Assembly: GCF_038404985.1 (NCBI RefSeq)
Contig: NZ_JBBKBA010000001.1
Coordinates: 1,144,001-1,208,000 of the forward strand
Reading direction: 5' to 3'
DNA length: 64,000 bases
Source of the DNA: Ferrovibrio sp. MS7
GTDB lineage: Bacteria > Pseudomonadota > Alphaproteobacteria > Ferrovibrionales > Ferrovibrionaceae
Notes under the pieces: generated by a model
Database searches by the model: none
What the model was told of the DNA's origin: nothing
The model's input: only the letters and a program-made list of their open reading frames with translations
Translations under genes and position numbers: made by a program
Part shown: positions 59,201 to 64,000 of the stretch, piece after piece
Layout of the letters: each line of letters begins with the position of its first letter
How positions within the stretch are numbered: position 1 is the first letter of the stretch

Positions 59201-61930
59201 AACGTCGAAAGCATCGTTGGCGGCACCGGCGCCGATGCCATCACCATGGGCAACGCGGCGACCAACGTCATCGTGAACCTGGGTACCGGCAACGACAGCC
59301 TGCAGCTCGCCGATGGCACCAACAGCATCACCGTCTCCAACACCGAGACCGTCACTGGCGGTACCGGCAACGACACGGTGACCTACGGCGCCCTGATCAC
59401 CAATGGCACCATCGACCTGGGCGACGGCAGCGACAAGCTGGTGATGTCCTCGGCCGGTGGCACCGTCACGGTGGCCAACGTCGAAACCGTCCAGGGCGGC
59501 ACGGGTGCTGACAACATCACCCTGTCGGCCACGGCTGACAGCTCCACCACCATCGATCTGGGCGCTGGCGCCGATAAGCTGACGCTTGCCAATGGCGGCA
59601 ACGAGCTGGCGGTGAGCAATGTCGAGACCGTCATCGGCGGCACGGGTGCCGACCTGCTGACCCTCAGCCTGGCTCTGACCAATGGCCGCATCGACCTGGG
59701 CGCAGGCAGCGACAGCCTGACCCTGGCCGCTGGCACCAACAACGTCACGGTCTCCAATATCGAGACCGTGACCGGCAACACCGGCAACGACAGCATCACG
59801 CTGCTCACCACGGTTGACTCCTCGACCACCATCGACCTGGGCGCCGGCAACGATAAGCTGACGCTCGCCAACGGCACCAACGTGCTGTCGGTGGCCAACA
59901 TCGAAACCATCACCGGCGGTACCGGTGCCGACGAGGTTCACCTCTCGGGCACCACCAATACGCTGCAGATCAACCTCGGTACCGGCAGCGACAAGCTGGT
60001 GCTGCTGGATGGTGGCAACACGGTGACGGCGACGGCGGTGGAGAGCATCATCGGCGGCACCGGCGACGACATCATCGTCTACGGCGCATTCATCACCGGT
60101 GCTTCCGCCGACCTCGGCGACGGCAACGACAAGGTGACGCTGGCCAATGGCGCCAACAACATCACGCTGACCAACGTCGAGACCATCCTGGGTGGCACCG
60201 GCGCGGACATCGTGACGCTGGGTGCCTCGCTCGCCTCGAATGCCTCGATCGACCTGGGTGCCGGCGTTGACACGCTCAACCTGTCGAACGACGGCAACAC
60301 CCTGACCCTGACCAACGTCGAAACCGTCAATGGCGGCACTGGCGACGATGTCATCACCCTCAGCGGTGCGCTGGCCTCGGGCAAGTTCGACCTCGGTGCC
60401 GGTACGGGCGACAGCCTGACGCTTGCCAACGGCACCAACAGCATCACGGTCAGCAATGTTGAAACGCTGACCGGCGGTACTGGCGCCGACACCATCACGC
60501 TGGGCGCCACCGTGGCCGGCATGACCATCGACCTCGGCACCGGCAGTGACAAGCTGACGCTGGCCAACGGTGCGAACTCGCTGTCGGTGGCCAATGTCGA
60601 GACCATCACCGGCGGCACCGGTGCAGACATCATTACGCTGACGGCCGGCATCACCGGCGGCAGCATCGCCCTCGGCTCCGGCAACGATAAGCTGGTGCTG
60701 GCCGATGCGACCAACAGCGTGGCGGTGAACGGCATCGAGACCATCATCGGTGGTACCGGCAACGACACCGTCACCTTCGCGGCGGCGGCGACCAACACGA
60801 CGATCGATCTCGGCGACGGCAACGACAAGGTTACGCTGTTCAACGGCGTCAACAATGTCACCATCACCAATGTCGAAACCATCGTGGGCGGCACCAACAA
60901 CGACACGGTGACCCTGACCACCACCGTCTCGTCGATCAACCTCAGCCTCGGCAACGACAAGCTGATCCTGGCCGATCTCGCCAACAACCTGACTGTCTCT
61001 GGCATCGAAACTGTCATCGGCGGCAACCAGGCTGACGACATCACGGTCAGCGGCGGCATCACCAAGGGCTCGATCGACGGCGGCGCCGGCAACGACAGTG
61101 TCACCCTGCTGGGCGGCACCAACTCACTGGTGATCACCAATGTCGAGACCATCACCGGCGGCACCGGCGCTGACACTGTCACGCTCGGCAATGCGGTGAG
61201 CGGCCTCAACATCGACCTCGGCGCGGGTGGCGACAAGCTGATCCTGTTCTCGGGCACCAACACCCTGACCACCACCAATATCGAGAGCATTACCGGCGGC
61301 AGCGGCGCTGACACGGTGACCATCGATGGCGCGGTGAACAACGGTGTCTATGACCTGGGTGCGGGCACCGACACGCTGAACCTCGACGACACGGTGAATA
61401 TTGCCACCGTGGCGAATATCGAGACCGTGAACGGTGGCTCCGACATGGATGTCATCACCATCACCGGCACCCAGGCGACCATGGTGTTCGGCAATGGCGG
61501 CGACGACGAGGTTATCGGCGGTTCCTCGGCCGATACGATCATCGGCGGTGCGGGCAACAACACGGTCACCGGCGGCGCAGGTAACGATACCTTCGTCTTC
61601 GCGGCGTCCGGTGGTGCCACCACCTTCGTCCGTGACATGTCGGCCAGCGACAAGATCGGCCTCGATATCGCAGGCGGCACCTTCGGTACCGATGCTTTCG
61701 CGGCGGTCTCCTCGCTCAGCAACAACGTCAACATCAAGGCGGTGGCCGATGCCACGGCCCTGGGCGGTACCAACCTGTCCCAGGCCGGCTTCGCCTACCA
61801 GTCCGATACCGGCGAGCTGTACTACAAGGCGGATGGCGATTTCAGCAGCGGTGCGGTGCTCATCGGCACCATCACCACGAACTCGACCACGCCTTGGACC
61901 TACGACTTCACCAAGTTCCAGGCGGTGTAA
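50249..61930 (+). CDS. Giant RTX-like beta-strand-repeat protein, type I secreted
   Basis: 3893 aa. There is no Sec signal; repeats begin within the first residues (MADSITLGNSDNSATLSG). About 80 units of 46-47 aa follow the plan NVET--GGTGAD-ITL... G-IDLG-G-DKLTLA-GGNT. Each has two calcium-type turns, GGTGADTVT and LGDGNDSLT, that fit or nearly fit the RTX nonapeptide, spread out rather than in tandem. The composition is rich in Gly, Thr, Asn, Asp and Ser; I see no Cys. The last 150 residues are a standard RTX end: GGAGNNTVTGGAGNDTFVFAASGGATTFV and GELYYKADGDF, with the export signal at the C-terminus. Neighbours are its ABC exporter, adaptor and a GT41 glycosyltransferase. No N-terminal retention module of the LapA kind is visible. 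Probably a surface or matrix protein. Confidence 0.9.
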   Translation: MADSITLGNSDNSATLSGFGTLTTGTGTDTIVVTGGLTNASVNLGDGNDSLTLGNAANSLTVSNVETLIGGSAADTVTISGTLDSSASIDLGDGKDKLTLGNSGYSLTVANVESVVGGTGADVIGLSTTVSGGSFLLGTGNDQLTFADGGNSATASGVETIIGGTGADVITLGAAATGMQIDLGDGNDSVTLFNGTNSASISNVETITGAAGADTITLETTVTNGVINLGAGNDSLTLADGGNTLTATNVETITGGTDADVVTLGAAIAGGNIDLGDGSDSLALATGSNTATVTNVETLTGNTGADTITLGSTIDSSSSIDLGDGKDKLTLADGGNTANLANIESIIGGSGADEVTLTGTISGGNVDLRAGNDTLTLADGGNSLTVSNVESIIGGTGSDVVTLGSTLPSTASVDLGDGADTLNLFNGPNHLTITNVETVIGGSNADDLTMSQTVTGVLFQLGAGADKLQLADGGNDLTATNVETVLGGSGDDVVTYGAGVTNATIDLAGGSDKVTLANAVNSASVSNVETLIGGTNNDTITLATTIDSSASIDLGDGKDKITLADGGNTAVLTNIETVIGGSGADDVTLSTTITSGVVDLAAGSDKLTLADGGNTLTVSNVETLTGGTGNDVVTLGATVAGASVDLAAGNNSLTLANGTNSLTVTNAETVTGGSGADTVTLGSTVSAGSISLGTGNDTLTLADGGNTATVSGAETINGGADADIITLGAAQSSGTIDLDDGSDKLVLANGTNTLNIANVETLTGGTGTDNITLTTTIDSSAAIDLGDGKDKITLAAGGNTAVLANVESVIGGSGADDVTLSTTVSGGTVDLAGGSDKLTLADGGNSLTATNVESVVGGTGADVVTLGTTIDSNASIDLGDGNDTIILANGANTGTLTNVETVTGGTGADDITLGSTVTNGAINLGAGSDKLTLADGGNTATVSNVETLTGGADADVVTLGAGVTGAQIDLKDGSDSLALANAVNSATISNVETLTGGSNNDTITLGTTIDSSASIDLGAGKDKLTLADGGNTAVLANVESVVGGSGDDDVTLSTTVSGGSVDLHGGSDSLTLADGGNTLTVTNVESVTGGTGADTVTLGSTLPTNGLVDLGDGADTLYLAAGGNNFSITNVETVIGGSGDDQLTLSQTVTGVLFQLGGGNDSLTLADGGNELTATNVETVTGGADADTVTLGAAQSSGTFDLKDGTDKLVLFNGANTLNVGNVETLTGGTLTDNITLTTTIDSSAVIDLGDGKDKITLAAGGNTAVLTNIESIIGGSGADDVTLSTALTGGTVDLAGGSDKLTLADGTNSISVANAESIVGGTGADTITLQSTIDSNSSIDLGDGADTLILANGGNTGTLTNVESVTGGTGADDITLGSTVTNGVINLGAGSDKLTLADGGNTLTATNVETITGGADADVVTLGAGVTGASIDLKDGSDSLALANAVNSATISNVETLTGGSNNDTITLGTTIDSSSSIDLGAGKDKLTLAAGGNTAVLANVESVVGGSGDDDVTFSTTVSGGSIDLDGGSDKLTLADGGNTVTVTNVESVMGGTGADTVTLGSTLPTNGLIDLGDGADTLTLAAGGNNFTITNVETVIGGSGDDQITLSETVTGVLFQLGGGNDSLTLADGGNSLTATNVETVTGGSGDDTVTLGAAQTSGTFDLDAGSDKLVLANGINTLNVGNVETLTGGTGNDTITLTTTVDSSASIDLGDGKDKITLAAGGNTAVLTNIESVVGGSGDDDVTLSTALTGGSVDLDGGNDKLTLANGTNSVTVTNVETLVGGTGADTITLGAALTTNSSVDLGDGNDAITLANGGNTGTLTNVESVTGGTGADDVTLGSTVTNGVINLGAGSDKLTLADGGNTLTATNVETVTGGADADVVTLGAGVTNASIDLKDGSDSLALANAVNSATISNVETLTGGTGNDTITLGTTIDSSSSIDLGAGKDKLTLADGGNTAVLANIESVVGGTGDDDVTFSAAITGGSIDLHGGSDKLTLANGTNSVTVTNVESVMGGTGADTVTLGSTLPTNGLIDLGDGADTLTLAAGGNNFSITNVETVIGGSGDDQITLGQTVSGVLFQLGAGNDSLQLADGGNELTATNVETITGGADADVVTLGAGQTSGTIDLSDGADKLSLFNANNTLTVTNVETLTGGNQNDTITLGSTIDSSSSIDLGAGKDKLTLADGGNTALLTNIETVIGGSGDDDVSFSTNVAGATVDLLGGNDKLTLAAGGNSATVSNVETIVGGGNNDVITLGSALTTNSSIDLGDGSDTVNLANVANTGTLTNVESIVGGTAADSITLGTNTAGATINLGAGADSLTLAAGGNTVTVSNVETITGGTDADAVTLTVSLTQGKIDLGDGTDSLTLGGAGNVISVSNVETLIGGTGVDNITLETTVDSSTSISMGAGYDTLKLADGGNTAVISQAEVITGGTGDDDVTAISNSATKVDLGDGNDKLTLGTAALTWTVTNVETLAGSSGADTVTLGGALTTNHTIDLDAGNDSLTLAAGGNTGTLTNVETVIGGTGADVITFGTNVAAGSVSLGAGNDSLTLSAGANTLTVNNVETLTGGADADTVTLSLNISNGHYDLGDGSDKLTLSSGNNTLTVSNVETLIGNTGADAITLLTTLDSSASIDLGGGKDVVNLADGGNTAILTNVEVITGGTGDDDVTLGAAVTGATVNLGAGSDILRLANGTNSLTVANAETVIGGTGNDTVTLTSTLPATSLIDLGDGVDTLVLFNGQNNFTITNVENVVGGTNNDTVVLSEAVTGAKFDLGVGSDSLTLADGTNSLTATSVETLIGGTGADTVTLGAGQTTGTIDLGDGADKLTLANANTTITVSNVETLIGGTGVDTITLGTTIDSSTSIDLGAGKDKLTLADGGNTANLTNVEIVVGGSGDDLVTLATTVNGVTVDLGAGSDSLALANGNNTITAAGIETLTGGTGNDNVTFSASLDSSAVVDLGDGTDTVTLATGGNTLTLTNVESIVGGTGADAITMGNAATNVIVNLGTGNDSLQLADGTNSITVSNTETVTGGTGNDTVTYGALITNGTIDLGDGSDKLVMSSAGGTVTVANVETVQGGTGADNITLSATADSSTTIDLGAGADKLTLANGGNELAVSNVETVIGGTGADLLTLSLALTNGRIDLGAGSDSLTLAAGTNNVTVSNIETVTGNTGNDSITLLTTVDSSTTIDLGAGNDKLTLANGTNVLSVANIETITGGTGADEVHLSGTTNTLQINLGTGSDKLVLLDGGNTVTATAVESIIGGTGDDIIVYGAFITGASADLGDGNDKVTLANGANNITLTNVETILGGTGADIVTLGASLASNASIDLGAGVDTLNLSNDGNTLTLTNVETVNGGTGDDVITLSGALASGKFDLGAGTGDSLTLANGTNSITVSNVETLTGGTGADTITLGATVAGMTIDLGTGSDKLTLANGANSLSVANVETITGGTGADIITLTAGITGGSIALGSGNDKLVLADATNSVAVNGIETIIGGTGNDTVTFAAAATNTTIDLGDGNDKVTLFNGVNNVTITNVETIVGGTNNDTVTLTTTVSSINLSLGNDKLILADLANNLTVSGIETVIGGNQADDITVSGGITKGSIDGGAGNDSVTLLGGTNSLVITNVETITGGTGADTVTLGNAVSGLNIDLGAGGDKLILFSGTNTLTTTNIESITGGSGADTVTIDGAVNNGVYDLGAGTDTLNLDDTVNIATVANIETVNGGSDMDVITITGTQATMVFGNGGDDEVIGGSSADTIIGGAGNNTVTGGAGNDTFVFAASGGATTFVRDMSASDKIGLDIAGGTFGTDAFAAVSSLSNNVNIKAVADATALGGTNLSQAGFAYQSDTGELYYKADGDFSSGAVLIGTITTNSTTPWTYDFTKFQAV
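50498..60233 (+). repeat. Nested tandem repeat array inside the giant gene (about 696-bp blocks)
   Basis: A landmark GAC codon opening the Asp-Ser-Ser segment of one unit recurs at 50498, 51191, 51887, 52580, 53276, 53972, 54668, 55364, 56060, 56756, 57452, 58145, 58841 and 59537, with a diverged counterpart near 60233. The spacing is always 693 or 696 bases, that is 231-232 codons or five 46-47-aa units. From about 52.5 to 57 kb alternate blocks are more alike, giving a 1392-bp super-period (for example the TLPTNGL codons at 53549, 54941 and 56333). Confidence 0.9.
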
Positions 61931-61968
61931 CCGCCCGGGTTCCTGGTCCAGACCGGTTCAGTATCAGC

Positions 61969-61991
61969 GGGGCGGCCCATCGGGCCGCCCC
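61969..61991 (+). terminator. Terminator of the giant repeat gene
   Basis: Perfect 10-bp stem (GGGGCGGCCC / GGGCCGCCCC) with a 3-base loop, 38 bases past the stop, followed by GTTTGCTTT. A likely rho-independent terminator that separates the repeat gene from the GT41 gene. Confidence 0.8.
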
Positions 61992-62205
61992 GTTTGCTTT
62001 CCAGGGCCAGGGCTGGCGGAAAGCCGGCGCCGGTGTTGCATTTCGCCGCATTCGGCGCCGTGGTAACGGTTGGGTAAGATCGAACCGGAATACTCCCTGC
62101 ACAACCTCGGCGTTGATTCCGGGGGCCTGGGCATGGCCCGGGCGATTCCGTCATTCCCGATGGGATGGCATGATGAATGCGGTGTCAGGGTAGGACAGGA
62201 CAGGC

Positions 62206-64000
62206 ATGGCCAAGGCGGCGGCAGGCGGGGTGGTGACGGCACAGGCGGTGGTTGAGGCAGCGGTGGCTGCCTTCCAGCGCGGGGCTTATGAGGAAACCGA
62301 GAAGCTCTGCCGCGTGCTGCTGAATGCCGCGCCGAATGATCCGGCGGCCTTGCAATTGCTTGGCCTTGCCGCTTTTCGCCGCGGCCAGTTGATTGATGCC
62401 GAGGCGACCCTGGCCAAGGCGGCCGCCAATGCCAAGACCTCGCCGGAAATCCAGGCCAACCACGCCGCCGTGCTGCGGGCGCTGGGGCGGCTGAAGGATG
62501 CCGAGGCGGCCAACCGCCGCGCCATTGCGCTGAAAGAGGATTTCCCCGAGGGGCACCAGAATCTCGGCAACACGCTGCGCGATCTCGGCCGCCATGCCGA
62601 GGCCGAAGTCGCCTTCCGCCGTGCCGTCGAGCTGAAGCCGAATTTTTCCGATGCCTGGCTCAGCCTCGGCCGCCTGCTGCAACTGGTCGGCCGTCTCGCC
62701 GATTCGGAAGTGGCATTCCGCAAGGTGATCGAGCTGAAGCCGGATTTCGCCGATGTGCACAGCGATCTCGGCAATTCGCTGATGGGCCTGGACCGTCTGA
62801 CGGAAGCCGAGGCGTCTTTCCGCCAGGCGCTGGCACTGAAGCCGAACAGCCATGAGGCATCGGTCAATCTCGCCGCCCTGCTGCTGCGTGCCGGTCGCCC
62901 GAACGATGCCGAAATCTTCGCCCGCCGTGCCCTGGCGCTGAAGCCCGATCTGCATCAGGGCTTCAACAATCTCGCCATCGCGCTGGAGGACCAGGGCCGC
63001 CTGGATGAAGCCTCCGGCGTGTTCCGCCAGGTGCTGAAGCTGAAGCCGGATTATGCCTCCGGCCATAGCAGCCTGCTGTTCTGCCTCAATTACCGCCACG
63101 ATCTTTCCGCCGAGGAAATCGCCGAGGAATACCGCACCTGGGACAAGACCCACGCGAGGCCTTTGCTGCCGCGTCCGCTGCGCCATGCCAACAGCCCGGA
63201 AGCCGGTCGCAAGCTGAAGATCGGCTATGTCTCGCCGGATTTCCGCCAGCATGCCGTTGCGTTGTTCTTCGAACCGGTACTGGAAGCGCATGACCGCGAG
63301 CAGGTCGAGATCTATCTCTATGGCGAAGTCAGCAATCCCGATGCGGTGACACAGCGGCTGAAATCCAAGGCCGATCACTGGCGCAGTACGGTGGGCCTGA
63401 GCGACGACCGCATGGCGGCGCTGATCCGCCAGGATGGCATCGATGTACTGATCGATCTTGCCGGGCACACCGCCGGCAACCGTCTACTGGTTTTCGCGCG
63501 CAAGCCGGCGCCGGTGCAGTTCAGCTACTTGATCGGCCATGGCACCACCACGGGCCTGTCCGCCATCGACGGTTTCATTTCCGATGACTTCATGGTGCCG
63601 GAAGGCTTCGAGCATCTGTTCTCGGAAAAGATCATCCGCATCCCGCGCTCGCCACTGGTCTACCGGCCGCCGGAGCATATGCCCGATGTCGGTCCGCTAC
63701 CGGCGAAGCAGTGTGGCAAGCTGCGGTTCGGCTGTTTCAGCCGCACCGTGCGCATCAACGAAGATGTCATCGCCATCTGGGCTGAATTGCTCAACCGCAT
63801 CCCGGATGCCACGCTGGTGCTTAATTCGAAGCCTTTCGCGGAAAAGTTCACGCGCCAGATGTTCGAGGAGCGTTTCGCGACGCACGGTATCGGGCCGGAG
63901 CGGCTGGAACTGATCTATACCCAACCGCAGCCCAAGACCTGGGCGCATTACAACGAAATCGATATTGCGCTGGATCCGTTCCCGCATAATGCTGGCACCA
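62206..64000 (+). CDS. TPR protein with GT41 (O-GlcNAc-transferase/SPINDLY-like) catalytic domain, 3' end cut
   Basis: About 598 codons are present, running off the window end. The ATG follows AGGACAGG. Residues 15-290 are about eight tetratricopeptide repeats (NLGNTLRDLGRHAEAEVAFRRAVELKPNF is typical). From residue 325 comes the GT41 catalytic region: RKLKIGYVSPDFRQHAVALFFEPVLEAHD, where the DFRQHA His matches the OGT catalytic-site His, then VLIDLAGHTAGNRLLVFARKPAPVQFSYLIGHGTTTGLSAIDGFISDDF. GT41 enzymes glycosylate Ser/Thr with GlcNAc, or Asn in the HMW1C adhesin system. Lying directly after a giant secreted protein rich in Ser, Thr and Asn, it may glycosylate that protein in the cytoplasm before export (inference). 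Confidence 0.88.
   Translation, partial: MAKAAAGGVVTAQAVVEAAVAAFQRGAYEETEKLCRVLLNAAPNDPAALQLLGLAAFRRGQLIDAEATLAKAAANAKTSPEIQANHAAVLRALGRLKDAEAANRRAIALKEDFPEGHQNLGNTLRDLGRHAEAEVAFRRAVELKPNFSDAWLSLGRLLQLVGRLADSEVAFRKVIELKPDFADVHSDLGNSLMGLDRLTEAEASFRQALALKPNSHEASVNLAALLLRAGRPNDAEIFARRALALKPDLHQGFNNLAIALEDQGRLDEASGVFRQVLKLKPDYASGHSSLLFCLNYRHDLSAEEIAEEYRTWDKTHARPLLPRPLRHANSPEAGRKLKIGYVSPDFRQHAVALFFEPVLEAHDREQVEIYLYGEVSNPDAVTQRLKSKADHWRSTVGLSDDRMAALIRQDGIDVLIDLAGHTAGNRLLVFARKPAPVQFSYLIGHGTTTGLSAIDGFISDDFMVPEGFEHLFSEKIIRIPRSPLVYRPPEHMPDVGPLPAKQCGKLRFGCFSRTVRINEDVIAIWAELLNRIPDATLVLNSKPFAEKFTRQMFEERFATHGIGPERLELIYTQPQPKTWAHYNEIDIALDPFPHNAGT

Noticed and set aside
53975-59941. A 1988-codon open frame on the minus strand within the giant repeat gene, plus others of up to 1119 codons
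   Set aside because: Because the repeat length is a multiple of three, absence of a stop in one unit is copied through the whole array. The translations are low-complexity mirror images with no family features, and the plus strand has a secretion end and a ribosome site.
50249-61930. Possible CRISPR-like or satellite repeat array
   Set aside because: Repeats are in frame, vary at synonymous positions and encode one continuous protein with a recognisable C-terminal export region; there is no repeat-spacer pattern.

Overview
The window is GC-rich and densely coded, with overlapping ATGA-type operons, Tat-exported substrate-binding proteins, several branched-chain-amino-acid-type (HAAT) ABC importers, a TRAP transporter, and many CoA ligases, SDRs and crotonases. 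This points to a free-living alphaproteobacterium with a broad carboxylate diet, perhaps of the Rhodospirillales (inference; no rRNA or tRNA is present to prove it). No prophage, insertion sequence, CRISPR array or RNA gene was recognised.

Layout. 0-3.5 kb (minus): two E1 subunits of a 2-oxoacid dehydrogenase, then a TRAP binding protein and a TRAP small permease cut by the window edge. 3.6-5.1 kb: an enoyl-CoA hydratase and a TetR regulator. 5.1-8.2 kb (minus): a MarR-EmrA-EmrB efflux operon. 8.3-11.5 kb: a PAS-type protein and a cyanide-insensitive-type cytochrome bd oxidase with its small DUF2474 subunit. 11.6-13.7 kb: TetR plus a MATE pump. 13.7-30.2 kb: one catabolic island. It holds an enoyl-CoA hydratase/isomerase, two acyl-CoA ligases, an SCP2-type thiolase, an HMG-CoA-synthase-like/DUF35 fusion, an MFE-2-like SDR, an acyl-CoA dehydrogenase, a double-hotdog MaoC hydratase, a five-gene HAAT importer, an IclR regulator and an isocitrate-lyase/PEP-mutase enzyme. 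Four 17-bp palindromes of one consensus (ATTTCA-N5-YGAAAY) sit in four of its promoter regions, so the island looks like a single regulon for import, CoA activation and R-specific beta-oxidation of an unidentified acid.

30.2-42.7 kb: a MarR/DUF1398 pair, a SnoaL-like protein, a second HAAT importer whose permease and two ATPases are fused into one 834-aa protein, an amidohydrolase, two SDRs, a third acyl-CoA ligase and an MlrC-type (M81) peptidase. 42.7-46.5 kb: RecQ, an LpxR-like lipid A deacylase and an HD-GYP protein. 46.7-64 kb: a type I secretion locus, with a PrtD-like ABC exporter, an HlyD-family adaptor, a 3893-aa secreted repeat protein and a TPR/GT41 (O-GlcNAc-transferase-like) protein cut by the window end.

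The most striking element is the 11.7-kb repeat gene. It is a nested tandem array: 46-47-aa units are grouped in fives into 231-232-aa blocks, and the 693-696-bp block spacing can be followed by a landmark codon over nearly the whole gene. Each unit carries two RTX-like calcium-binding turns, and the C-terminus is a normal RTX/type I secretion end. The adjacent GT41 protein suggests, without proving, that the product is glycosylated. The second striking element is the HMG-CoA-synthase-like/DUF35 fusion, in which all three expected catalytic residues appear to be replaced. Three 73-74-bp intergenic palindromes and several gene-specific operator-like palindromes are also described.
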